Source: Calliopsis andreniformis (lineage: Eukaryota; Arthropoda; Insecta; Hymenoptera; Andrenidae). Taken from it: 64,000 nt of DNA. How positions within the stretch are numbered: the stretch's first letter is position 1; the number at the start of each line of letters is the position of its first letter. Location of the stretch: positions 3,844,001 through 3,908,000 of the forward strand of contig NW_027480440.1 of the NCBI RefSeq assembly GCF_051401765.1. Reading direction: 5' to 3'. Position numbers and translations under genes: made by a program. The notes under the pieces are model-generated. The model was given only the letters and a program-made list of their open reading frames with translations. It searched no databases and was not told where the DNA came from. Below, piece by piece: positions 50,601 to 63,770 of this stretch.

Positions 50601-53420
50601 CCTCAATCCTTAATCCTCAATCTTCAATCCTCAATCCCCAGTCCTCAATCTTCAATCCTCAATGCTCAATCATCAATCCTCAATCCTCAGTCCTCAATCC
50701 TGAATCCTCAATCCTCAAACCTCAATCCTCAACCTTCAGTCCTCGTCCTCAATCCTAAACCCTCAATCCTCAATCCTCTATCTTCAATCCTCAATACTCA
50801 GTATTCAATCCTCAATCCTCAATCCTCAATCCTCAATCTTCAATCCTCAATCCTCAATCCTCAATCCTCAATCCTCAATCCTCATTCCTCAATCCTCAAT
50901 ACCCAATCCTCAATCTTCAATCCTCAATCCTCAATCCTCAATTCTCAATCCTCAATCCTCAGTCCTCAGTCCTCAAACCTCAATCCTCAATCCTCAATCC
51001 TCAAACCTCAATCCTGGGTACTCAAACCTCAATACCCAATCTTCTATACTCAATACTCAACCTTCCATCCTCAATCCTCAATACTCAATCCTCAATCCTC
51101 AATCCTTAATCCTCAGACCCCAATCCTCAATATTCAATCCTCAATCCTCAATCCTCAATCCTCAAACCTCAATCCTCAATCCTCAACCCTCAGTAATCAA
51201 CACTCGATCCTCAATCCTCAATCTTCAATCCTCAACACTCAATCCTCAATTCTCAATCCTCAATTCTCTATCCTCAATCCTCAATCCTCAATCCTCAATC
51301 CTCAATCCACAATCCCCAATTGTCAATCCTCAATCCTCAACCATCAATCCTCAATCCTCAATCCCCAATCCTCAATCCTCAATCGTCAATCCTCAACCCT
51401 CAACCTTCAATCCTCAACCACCAATCGTCAATCCTCAATCCTCAATCGTCAATCCACAAACCTCAACCTTCAATCCTCAATACTCAATCCTCAATATTCA
51501 ATCCTCAATAGAATAACCTCAATTCTCAGTTTTCAATACTCAGTCCTCAATCTTCAATCGACAGTCCACAATCTTCAATTTTCAACGCTCAATCCTCAAT
51601 CCCCTGTCCACGACACTCAATCTTCAATCCTCAATCCTCAATAGTCAATCCTCAGTCCTCAACCTACAATCCTCAATCGTCAATCCTCAATCCTCAACCA
51701 TCAATCCTCTATCCCCAATACTCAATCTTCAATCCTCAGTCCCCAATCCTCAATATTCAATCCTCAATCCTCAATCTTCTATCCTCAATCCTCAATCCTC
51801 AATCCGCACTCCTCAATCCTCAATCGTCAATCCACAATCCTCAACCATTAATACTCAATCCTCTATCCTCAACCCTCATTCCTCAGTCCTCAACACTCAA
51901 TCTTCAGTCCTCAATCCCCAATCTACAATCCTCAATTATCAATCCTAAATCCTCAATCTTCAACCTCAATCCTCAATCTTGAAACATGAATACACAATTC
52001 TTAATCTTCAATCCTCAAACCTCAATCGTCAACCCTCAATCCTCAACCCTGAGTCCACAATCCTCAATAACCATTCTTCAATCCCTTATCCGCAATCCTC
52101 AATCCTCAATCCACAATCCTCAATCCTCAATCCTCCGTCCACAAACCTCAATCCTCAATCCTCAACCATCAATCCTCAATCCTCAATCCTCAACACTCAG
52201 TCCTCAATCCTCAGTCCTCAATCCTCAATCCTCAATCCCCAATCTTCTATCATCAATCATCAATCCTCAATTTTCAATCCTCAACCCTCAATCCTCAAAC
52301 CTCAATCGTCAACACTCAGTAATCAACCCTCAATCCTCAATTCTCAATCCTCAATGTTCAGTCCTCAATCCTCAATCCTCAATCCTCAATCCTCAGTCCT
52401 CAGTTCTCAGTCCTCAAACCTCAATCCTCAACCCTCAGACCTCATCCTCATTCCTCAATTCTCAATCCTCAATCCTCAGTCCTCAGTCCTCAAAGTTCTA
52501 TCCTCAAACCTCAGCCCTCTTCGTCAATCCTCAATCCACAATGCTCAATCCTCAGCCTTCAATCCTCAATACTCAATCTTCAATCCTCAATCCTCAGTCC
52601 TCAAACCTCAATTCTGAATCCTCTGTCCTGAATCCTCAACCTTCAGCCCTCAGTCCTCAATAATCAGTTGTCAATCCTCAATCCTCAATAGACTATCGTC
52701 AATTCTCAGTTTTCAATACTCAATACTCAATCTGCAATCTTCAAATCGCTATCCACAAACATCAATTCTGAATCCTCAATCCTCAATCTTCAATCCTCAA
52801 TATTTAATCTTCAATCCTCAATTCTCAAACTTCAATCCTCAATACTGAATCTTCAATCCTCAATACTCGATCCTCAATCCTCAATCTTCAATCCTCAATA
52901 CTCAATCTTCAATCCTCAATCCTCAATCCTCAAACCTCAGTCCTCAATACTCAGTCATGAATACTCAATCTTCAATACTCAATCCTCAATCCTCAATCCT
53001 CAATCCTCAATCCTCAATCCCCAATCATCATTCCCCAAACCTCAATCCTCAATCCCCAATCCTCAATCCTCATACCCCAAACTTCAATCCTCAATCCTCA
53101 ATCCTCAATCTTCAATCCTCAATATTTAATCTTCAATCCTCAATCCTCATTCTTCAATCCTCAATACCAAAACCTCAATCTTCAATCCTCAATCCTCAAT
53201 CCTCTATTCTCAATCCTCAACCCTCAATCCTCAGACCTCAAACATCAATACCCAACCCTCAGTCCTCGTCCTCAATCCACAACCCTCAATCATCAATCCT
53301 CAATCTTCAGCCATCAATATTCAATCTTCAATCCTCAATCCTCAGTCCTCAATCCTCAATCTTCAATCCTCAATCCTCAGTCCTCAATCCTCAATCCTCA
53401 ATTCTCAATCGTCAATCCTC
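47683..53420 (+). repeat. 5,738-bp tandem duplication, first copy
   Basis: Ab 47961, Aa 49317, G 51013, F 51558, E 51979, D 52490 and Ae 52664 recur in the next block. The length is 812 heptamers plus 9 hexamers, and nine hexamers can be found in it. The Bg segment after Ae is deleted in both copies, so that loss came first. The junction to the second copy lies in shared TCAATCCTCAATAC text near 53,410-53,425. Confidence 0.9.
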
Positions 53421-56400
53421 AATACTCAATCTTCAATTCTAAATCCTCAATCCTCGGTCCTCAATCCTCAATCGTCAATCTCCAATCATGAATACTCAAC
53501 CTTCAATCCTCAATCCTCAGTTCTCAAAACTCAATCCTCAATCCTCAATGTTCAATCCTCAATACCCAATGCTCAATCTTCAATCCTCAATCCTCAATTC
53601 TCAATCCTCAATCCTCAATCCTCAATCGTCAGTCCTCAAACCTCAATCCTGAATCCTCAATACTGAATCCTCAATCTTCAGCCCTCAGTCCTCAACAATC
53701 AGTTGTCAATCCTCAATCCTCAATATAATATCCTCAATTCACAGGTCTCAATACTCAATACTCAACCTGCAATCTTCAAATCTCTATCCACAAACATCAA
53801 TTCTCATCACTCAACCCTCAACACTCAGTCCCCAAACCTCAATCTTCAAACCTCAATCCTCAATCCACAATTCTCAATCCTCAATCTTCAAGTCTCAATA
53901 CTCAATCTTCAATCCTCAATCCTCAATCCTCGGTCCTCAATCCTCAATCGTCAATCTCCAATCCTGAATACTCAACCTTCAATCCTGAATCGTCAATCCT
54001 CAATCCTCAATCCTCAATCCTCATTCTTCAATCCTCAATACCCAATCCACGATTTTCAATCCTCAATCCTCAATCCTCAATTCTCAACCCTCAATCCTCA
54101 ATCCTCAATCCTCAATCCTCGATCGTCAGTCTTCAATCCTCAATACTCAATATTCAATCCTCAATCCTCAATCCTCAATCCTCAATCCTCAAACCTCAAT
54201 CTTCAATCCTCAATACTCAGTCTACAATCTTCTATCCTCAATCCTCATTCCTAAATCCTCATTCTTCAATCCTCAATACCCAATCCTCCATCTTCAATCC
54301 TCAATCCTCAATCCGCAATTATCAATCTTCAATCCTCAATCCTCAGACCACAAACATCAATATTCAACCCTCAGTCCTCGTCCTCAATCCAAAAACCTCA
54401 ATCCTAAAACCTCAATCTTCAATCATCAATACTCAATCGTCAATCCTCAATCTTCAATCCTCAATCCTCAATCCTCAATCCTCAATCTTCAATCCTCAAT
54501 ACTCAATCTTCTATCCTCAATCCTCAATCCTCAATTCTCAATCCTCATTCTTCAATCCTCAACACCCAATCCTCAATCTTCAGTCCTCAATCGTCAATCC
54601 TCAATCCTCAATTCTCAATCCTGAATCCTCAATCCTCAGACCTCAAACATCAATACTAAACCCTCTGTCCTCGTCCTCAATCCACAACCCTCAATCCTCG
54701 ATCCTCAATATTCAATCATCAATATTCAATCTTCAATCCTCAATCCCCAATCCTCAATACTCAATCCTCAATCCTCAATGTTCAATCCTCAATACCCAAT
54801 CCTCAATCTTCAATCCTCAATCCTCAATCCTCAACACTCAGTCCCCAATCCTCAATCTTCAATCCTCAATCCTCAATCCTCAATCCTCAATCCTCAATCC
54901 TCGTTCTTCAATCCTCAATACCCAATCCTCAATCTTCAATCCTCAATCCTCAATCCTCAGTTCTCAACCCTCGATCCTCAGTCCTCAGTCCTCAAACCTC
55001 AATTCTGAATCCTCAATCGTGCATCCTCAATCTTCAGCCCTCAGTCCTCAACAATCAGTTGTCAATCCTCAATTCCCAATAGAATATCCTCAATTCACAG
55101 ATTTCAATACTCAATACTCAATCTGCAATCTTCAAATCTCTATCCACAAACATCAATTCTCATCACTCAACCCTGAACGCTCTATCCTCAATGTTCAATC
55201 CTCAATCCTCACTTCTCAATCTTCAATCCTCAATACTGAATCTTCAATCCTCAATCCTCAATCCTCAATCCTCACTCCTCAATCCACAATCCTCAATCCT
55301 CAATCATCAATCCTCAATCCTCATTCTTCAATCCTCAATACTCAATCCTCAATCTTCAATCCTCAATCCTCAAACCTCAATCCTCAATCCTCAATCCTCA
55401 ATCCTCAATCCTCATTCTTCAATCCTCAATACCCAATCCTCAATCTTCAATCCTCAATCCTCAATCCTCAATCCTCAATGCTCAATCCTCAATCGTCAAT
55501 ACTCAATCCCCAATCCTCAATCTTCAATCCTCAATCCTCAATCCTCAACCCTCAATCCTCAATCCTCAATCCTCAATCCTCAATCGTCAGTCTTCAATCC
55601 TCAAACTTCAATCCTCAATACTCAGTCTACAATCTTCAATCCTCAATCCTCAATCCTAAATCCTCATTCTTCAATCCTCAAAACCCAATCCTCAATCTTC
55701 AATCCTCATCCTTCAATCGTCAAATCCCAATCCTCAATCTTCACTCCTCAATCCTCAATCCTCAATTCTTAATCCTCAATCCTTAGTCCTCAGCCCTCAA
55801 ACCTCAATCCTCAACCCTCAGCCCTCATCCTCAATCCTCAACCCTCAATCCTCAATCCTCAATCTTTAATCCTCAAGACTCAATCTTCAATAATCAATCC
55901 TCAATCCTCAATACTCAATCCTCAATCCTCAATCTTCAATCCTCAATCTTTAACCCTCAATCCTCAATCCTCAATCCTAAATCCTCAATCCTCAACCTTC
56001 AAACCTCAATACTCAATCTTCAATCCTCAATCCTCAATCCTCAATCCTCAATCCTCAATCCTCAATCTTCAATCCTCAACACTCAATCTTCAATCCTCAA
56101 TCCTCAAACCTCAATCCTCAATCGTCATTCTTCAATCCTCAACACCCAATCCTCAATCTTCAATCCTCAATCCTCAGTCCTCAATTCTCAATCCTCAATC
56201 CTCAATCCTCAGACCTCAAACATCAATACTCAACCCTCAGTCCTCGTACTCAATTCTCAATTCTCAATACTCAATCCTCAATACTCAATCTTCAAACCTC
56301 AATAATCAATCTCCAATCCTAGATCCACAATCCCCAATCCTCAATCCTTAATCCTCAATCTTCAATCCTCAATCCCCAGTCCTCAATCTTCAATCCTCAA

Positions 56401-58927
56401 TGCTCAATCATCAATCCTCAATCCTCAGTCCTCAATCCTGAATCCTCAATCCTCAAACCTCAATCCTCAACCTTCAGTCCTCGTCCTCAATCCTAAACCC
56501 TCAATCCTCAATCCTCTATCTTCAATCCTCAATACTCAGTATTCAATCCTCAATCCTCAATCCTCAATCCTCAATCTTCAATCCTCAATCCTCAATCCTC
56601 AATCCTCAATCCTCAATCCTCATTCCTCAATCCTCAATACCCAATCCTCAATCTTCAATCCTCAATCCTCAATCCTCAATTCTCAATCCTCAATCCTCAG
56701 TCCTCAGTCCTCAAACCTCAATCCTCAATCCTCAATCCTCAAACCTCAATCCTGGGTACTCAAACCTCAATACACAATCTTCTATACTCAATACTCAACC
56801 TTCCATCCTCAATCCACAATCCCCAATTGTCAATCCTCAATCCTCAACCATCAATCCTCAATCCTCAATCCCCAATCCTCAATCCTCAATCGTCAATCCT
56901 CAACCCTCAACCTTCAATCCTCAACCACCAATCGTCAATCCTCAATCCTCAATCGTCAATCCACAAACCTCAACCTTCAATCCTCAATACTCAATCCTCA
57001 ATATTCAATCCTCAATAGAATAACCTCAATTCTCAGTTTTCAATACTCAGTCCTCAATCTTCAATCGACAGTCCACAATCTTCAATTTTCAACGCTCAAT
57101 CCTCAATCCCCTGTCCACGACACTCAATCTTCAATCCTCAATCCTCAATAGTCAATCCTCAGTCCTCAACCTACAATCCTCAATCGTCAATCCTCAATCC
57201 TCAACCATCAATCCTCTATCCCCAATACTCAATCTTCAATCCTCAGTCCCCAATCCTCAATATTCAATCCTCAATCCTCAATCTTCTATCCTCAATCCTC
57301 AATCCTCAATCCGCACTCCTCAATCCTCAATCGTCAATCCACAATCCTCAACCATTAATACTCAATCCTCTATCCTCAACCCTCATTCCTCAGTCCTCAA
57401 CACTCAATCTTCAGTCCTCAATCCCCAATCTACAATCCTCAATTATCAATCCTAAATCCTCAATCTTCAACCTCAATCCTCAATCTTGAAACATGAATAC
57501 ACAATTCTTAATCTTCAATCCTCAAACCTCAATCGTCAACCCTCAATCCTCAACCCTGAGTCCACAATCCTCAATAACCATTCTTCAATCCCTTATCCGC
57601 AATCCTCAATCCTCAATCCACAATCCTCAATCCTCAATCCTCCGTCCACAAACCTCAATCCTCAATCCTCAACCATCAATCCTCAATCCTCAATCCTCAA
57701 CACTCAGTCCTCAATCCTCAGTCCTCAATCCTCAATCCTCAATCCCCAATCTTCTATCATCAATCATCAATCCTCAATTTTCAATCCTCAACCCTCAATC
57801 CTCAAACCTCAATCGTCAACACTCAGTAATCAACCCTCAATCCTCAATTCTCAATCCTCAATGTTCAGTCCTCAATCCTCAATCCTCAATCCTCAATCCT
57901 CAGTCCTCAGTTCTCAGTCCTCAAACCTCAATCCTCAACCCTCAGACCTCATCCTCATTCCTCAATTCTCAATCCTCAATCCTCAGTCCTCAGTCCTCAA
58001 AGTTCTATCCTCAAACCTCAGCCCTCTTCGTCAATCCTCAATCCACAATGCTCAATCCTCAGCCTTCAATCCTCAATACTCAATCTTCAATCCTCAATCC
58101 TCAGTCCTCAAACCTCAATTCTGAATCCTCAGTCCTGAATCCTCAACCTTCAGCCCTCAGTCCTCAATAATCAGTTGTCAATCCTCAATCCTCAATAGAC
58201 TATCGTCAATTCTCAGTTTTCAATACTCAATACTCAATCTGCAATCTTCAAATCGCTATCCACAAACATCAATTCTGAATCCTCAATCCTCAATCTTCAA
58301 TCCTCAATATTTAATCTTCAATCCTCAATTCTCAAACTTCAATCCTCAATACTGAATCTTCAATCCTCAATACTCGATCCTCAATCCTCAATCTTCAATC
58401 CTCAATACTCAATCTTCAATCCTCAATCCTCAATCCTCAAACCTCAGTCCTCAATACTCAGTCATGAATACTCAATCTTCAATACTCAATCCTCAATCCT
58501 CAATCCTCAATCCTCAATCCTCAATCCCCAATCATCATTCCCCAAACCTCAATCCTCAATCCCCAATCCTCAATCCTCATACCCCAAACCTCAATCCTCA
58601 ATCCTCAATCCTCAATCTTCAATCCTCAATATTTAATCTTCAATCCTCAATCCTCATTCTTCAATCCTCAATACCAAAACCTCAATCTTCAATCCTCAAT
58701 CCTCAATCCTCTATTCTCAATCCTCAACCCTCAATCCTCAGACCTCAAACATCAATACCCAACCCTCAGTCCTCGTCCTCAATCCACAACCCTCAATCAT
58801 CAATCCTCAATCTTCAGCCATCAATATTCAATCTTCAATCCTCAATCCTCAGTCCTCAATCCTCAATCTTCAATCCTCAATCCTCAGTCCTCAATCCTCA
58901 ATCCTCAATTCTCAATCGTCAATCCTC
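53421..58927 (+). repeat. 5,738-bp tandem duplication, second copy with 231-bp loss
   Basis: Ab 53699 and Aa 55055 lie at +5,738. F 57065, E 57486, D 57997 and Ae 58171 lie at +5,507. The difference is 231 bp (33 heptamers), removed near 56,805-56,815 between CTTCCATCC and CCACAATCCCC, so the segment matching about 51,070-51,300 is absent. Outside this, only a handful of substitutions were seen over more than 5 kb. Confidence 0.9.
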
Positions 58928-61900
58928 AATACCCAATCCTCAATTTTCAATCCTCAATCCTCAATCATCAATCCTCTATCTTCAATACTCAATCCTCAAT
59001 CCCCAATCCTCAATCCTCAATACTCAACCATCAATCCTCAATTCTCAATACTCAATAGAATATCCTGAATTCTCAGGATTCAATACTCAAACCTCAATCC
59101 TCAACCCTCAGCTCTCATCCTCCATCCTCAATCCTCAATCCTCAATCCTCAATCTTCAATCCTCAATACTCAATCTTCAATTCTCAATCCTCAATCCTCA
59201 ATCCTCAATACTCAATCCTCAGTCATGAATACTCAATCTTCAATACTCAATCATCAATCCTCAATCCTCAATCCTCAATCCTAAATCCTCAATCCTAATT
59301 CCCCAAACGTCTATCCTTAACCCTCAGTCCTCATCCTCAATACTCAATACACAATCGTCAATCCTCACTCCTCAATCATCAATCCTCAATCTTCAATACT
59401 CAATCCTCAATCCTCAATCCTCAATCCTCAATCCTCAATCCTCAAACCTCAGTCCTCAATCCTCAGTCATGAGTACTCAATTTTCAATACTCAATCCTCA
59501 ATCCTCAATCCTCAATCCTCAAACCTCAATCCTCAATCCTCAATCATCATTCCCCAAACCTCAATACTCAATCCTCAATCCTCAATCTTCAATCCTCAAT
59601 ATTTAATCTTCAATCCTGAATCCTCAATCCTCAATCCTCAATCCTCAATCCTCAATCTTCAATCCTTTAATACTCAATCTTCAATCCTCAATCCTCAATC
59701 CTCAATCCTCAATCCTCATTCTCCAATCCTCAATACCAAAACCTCAATCTTCAATCCTCAATCCTCAATCCTCAATTCTCAAACCTCAATCCTCAATCCT
59801 CACACCTCAAACATCAATACTCAACCCTCAATCCTCAATACTCGATCCTCAATCCTCAATCTTCAATCCTCAATACTCAATCTTCAATCCTCAATCCTCA
59901 ATCCTCAAACCTCAGTCCTCAATACTCAGACATGAATACTCAATCTTCAATACTCAATCCTCAATCCTCAATCCTCAATCCTCAATCCTCAATCCTCAAT
60001 CCTCATTCGTCAATAATCAATACCCAATCCTCAATCTTCAATCCTCAATCCTCAATCCTCAATTCTCAATCCTCAATCCTCAATCCTCAGACCTCAAACA
60101 GCAATACTCAACCCTCAGTCCTCGTCCTCAATACACAACCATCAATACTCAATCGTCAATCTTCAATCTTCAATATTCAATCTTCAGTCCTCAATCCTCA
60201 ATCCTCGATCCTCAATCCTAAATCCTCAATATTCCAACAGCAATACCCAATCCTCAATCTTCAATCCGCAATCCTCAATCATCAATCCTCAATCCTCAAT
60301 CCTCAATCCTCAATCCTCAGACCTCTAACCTCAAACCTGAATCCCCAATCCTGAATCCTCAATCTTCAGACCTCAGTCCTCAACAATCAGTTGTCAATTC
60401 ACAATCCTCAATAGAAGATCATCAATTCACAGCTTTCAATACACAATACTCAATCTGCAATCTTCAAATCTCTATCCACAAACATCAATTCTCATCATTC
60501 AACCCTCAACACTCAGTCCCCAATCCTCAATCTTCAATCCTCAATCCTCAAACCGCAATCCTCAATACTCACCCTTCAATCCTCAATACTCAATCATCAA
60601 TCCTCAATCTTCAATCCTCAATCCTCAATCCTCAATCCTCAATCATCAATCTTCAGTCCTCAATACTCAATCTTCAAACCTCAATCCTCAATCCTCAATC
60701 CTCAATCCTCAATCCTCAACAGACAACCTTCAATCCTCAATACTCAATCTTCAATCCTCAATCCTCAATCCTCAATCCTCAATCCTCATTCTTCAATCCT
60801 CAATACCCAATCCTCAATCTTCAATCCTCAATCCTCAATCCTCAATCCTCAGTCCTCAATCCTCAATCATCAATCCTCAATATTTAATCTTCAATCCTCA
60901 ATCCTCATTCTTCAATCCTCGATACCACAACCTCAATCTTCAATCCTCAATCCTCAATCCTCAATTCTCAATCCTCAACCCTCAATCCTCAGACCTCAAA
61001 CATCAATACCCAACCCTCAGTCCTCGTCCTCAATCCACAACCCTCAATCATCAATCCTCAATCTTCAGCCATCAATATTCAATCTTCAATCCTCAATCCT
61101 CAGTCCTCAATTCTCAATCTTCAATCCTCAATCCTCAGTCCTCAATCCTCAATCCTCAATTCTCAATCGTCAATCCTCAATACCCAATACTCAATTTTCA
61201 ATCCTCAATCCTCAATCATCAATCCTCTATCTTCAATACTCAATCCTCAATCCCCAATCCTCAATCCTCAATACTCAACCATCAATCCTCAATTCTCAAT
61301 ACTCAATAGAATATCCTGAATTCTCAGGATTCAATACTCAAACCTCAATCCTCAACCCTCAGCTCTCATCCTCCATCCTCAATCCTCAATCCTCAATCCT
61401 CAATCTTCAATCCTCAATACTCAATCTTCAATTCTCAATCCTCAATCCTCAATCCTCATAACTCAATCCTCAGTCATGAATACTCAATCTTCAATACTCA
61501 ATCATCAATCCTCAATCCTCAATCCTCAATCCTAAATCCTCAATCCTAATTCCCCAAACCTCTATCCTTCACCCTCAGTCCTCATCCTCAATTCTCAATA
61601 CACAATCGTCAATCCTCACTCCTCAATCATCAATCCTCAATCTTCAATACTCAATCCTCAATCCTCAATCCTCAATCCTCAATCCTCAATCCTCAAACCT
61701 CAGTCCTCAATCCTCAGTCATGAGTACTCAATCTTCAATACTCAATCCTCAATCCTCAATCCTCAATCCTCAAACCTCAGTCCTCAATCCTCAATCATCA
61801 TTCCCCAAACCTCAATACTCAATCCTCAATCCTCAATCTTCAATCCTCAATATTTAATCTTCAATCCTGAATCCTCAATCCTCAATCCTCAATCCTCAAT

Positions 61901-62950
61901 CCTCAATCCTCAATCCTCAATCTTCAATCCTCAATACTCAATCTTCAATTCTCAATCCTCAATCCTCAATCCTCAATCCTCATTCTCCAATCCTCAATAC
62001 CAAAACCTCAATCTTCAATCCTCAATCCTCAATCCTCAATTCTCAAACCTCAATCCTCAATCCTCACACCTCAAACATCAATACTCAACCCTCAATCCTC
62101 AACCCTCAGCCCGCATCCTCCATCCTCAATACTCGATCCTCAATCCTCAATACTCGATCCTCAATCCTCAATCTTCAGTCCTCAATACTCAATCTTCAAT
62201 CCTCAATCCTCAATCCTCAAACCTCAGTCCTCAATACTCAGTCATGAATACTCAATCTTCAATACTCAATCCTCAATCCTCAATCCTCAATCCTCATTCG
62301 TCAATAATCAATACCCAATCCTCAATCTTCAATCCTCAATCCTCAATCCTCAACTCTCAATCCTCAATCCTCAATCCTCAGACCTCAAACAGCAATACTC
62401 AACCCTCAGTCCTCGTCCTCAATACACAACCATCAATACTCAATCGTCAAACTTCAATCTTCAATATTCAATCTTCAGTGCTCAATCCTCAATCCTCGAT
62501 CCTCAATCCTAAATCCTCAATATTCAAACAGCAATACCCAATCCTCAATCTTCAATCCGCAATCCTCAATCATCAATCCTCAATCCTCAATACTCAATCC
62601 TCAATCCTCAGACCTCAAACCTCAAACCTGAATCCCCAATCCTGAAACCTCAATCTTCAGACCTCAGTCCTCAACAATCAGTTGTCAATTCACAATCCTC
62701 AATAGAAGATCATCAATTCACAGCTTTCAATACACAATACTCAATCTGCAATCTTCAAATCTCTATCCACAAACATCAATTCTCATCATTCAACCCTCAA
62801 CACTCAGTCCCCAATCCTCAATCTTCAATCCTCAATCCTCAAACCGCAATCCTCAATACTCAACCTTCAATCCTCAATACTCAATCATCAATCCTCAATC
62901 TTCAATCCTCAGTCCTCAGTCCTCAAACCTCAATTCTGAACCCTCAATCC
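58928..62950 (+). repeat. Bt-I-K-Ac twice
   Basis: First set: Bt 59062, I 59298, K 60231, Ac 60387. Second set: Bt 61313, I 61549, K 62522, Ac 62678. Sets differ in length: I to K is 933 bp in the first and 973 bp in the second, against 994 bp at 14-15 kb and 29 kb. A one-base insertion in AATCCTTTAATAC near 59,667 is private to the first set. Confidence 0.83.
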
Positions 62951-62985
62951 TGAATCCTCAATCTTCAGCCCTCAGTCCACAACAA

Positions 62986-63105
62986 TCTGTTGTTAATCCT
63001 CAGTCCTCAATAGAATATCCTCAATTCACAGTTTTCATTACTCAATACTCAATCTGCAATCTTCAAATCTCTATCCACAAACATCAATTCTCATCACTCA
63101 ACCCT
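62986..63105 (+). repeat. Unusual module A copy near the right end
   Basis: This copy combines TCTGTTGTTAATCC, AATAGAATATCC and ACAGTTTTCATTAC. It fits none of the five subtypes well and follows the Ac copy at 62678 by only 308 bp, closer than any other pair except 45732/46046. It introduces the more diverged stretch at the right of the window. Confidence 0.75.
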
Positions 63106-63311
63106 CAACACTCAGTCCCCAATCCTCAATATTCAATCCTCAATTCTCAATCTTCAATCCTACAATCCTCAACCTTCAATCCTCAATACTCAGTCTTCAA
63201 TGCTCAATCCTCAATCCTCAATCCTCAATCCTCAATATTCAACACACAACCCTCAACCATCAATCCTCAATACTCAACCATCAATCCTCAGTTCTCAATA
63301 CTCAATAGAAT

Positions 63312-63329
63312 GTCCTGAATTCTCATGAT
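63312..63329. repeat. Degenerate module B hairpin
   Basis: The sequence reads GTCCTGAATTCTCATGAT, so the right arm has TCATGAT and the left arm starts GTCC. Two pairs of the stem are lost while GAATTC is kept. It lies in the diverged right-end stretch, 413 bp before a normal copy at 63725. Confidence 0.75.
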
Positions 63330-63770
63330 TCAATACTCAATCATCAATATTCAATAATCAAATCTCAATCCTCAAACATCAATACTCAACACTGAATCCT
63401 CAATACTCAGTCCTCTCTCTTCAATCCTCCATCCTCAATCCTCAATCCTCAAGCGTCAATCCTCAATACTCAATACTCAGCCCTCAATTCTCAGTCCTCA
63501 AACCTCAATCCGGAATCCTCAATCCTGAATCCTCAATCCTCAATCCTCAATCCCCAATCTTCAATCCTCAATACTCAATCACCAATCGTCAATCCTCAAT
63601 CCTCAATCCTCAATCATCAATCCTCAATCATCAATCCTCAATCTTCAATACTCAATCCTCAATCCTCAATCCTCAATCCTCAATACTCAACCATCAATCC
63701 TCAATTCCCAATACTCAATAGAGTATCCTGAATTCTCAGGATTCTATACTCAAACCTCAATCCTCAACCC

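Larger units (their letters stand above)
62951..63770 (+). repeat. More diverged right-end stretch
   Basis: The heptamer frame persists but divergence is higher: CTCTCTCTTC near 63,415, CCGGAATCC near 63,510, AACACACAACCC near 63,240, and an eight-base unit CCTACAATCC near 63,160. It holds an unusual A copy (62986) and two Bt hairpins (63312, degenerate; 63725). I found no close partner for most of it in the window. Confidence 0.72.

Noticed and set aside
47683..58927. Reading the near-identical 5.7-kb copies as proof of selection
   Set aside because: Identity is spread evenly over spacer and modules, as expected from recent duplication or an assembly repeat, not from constraint.
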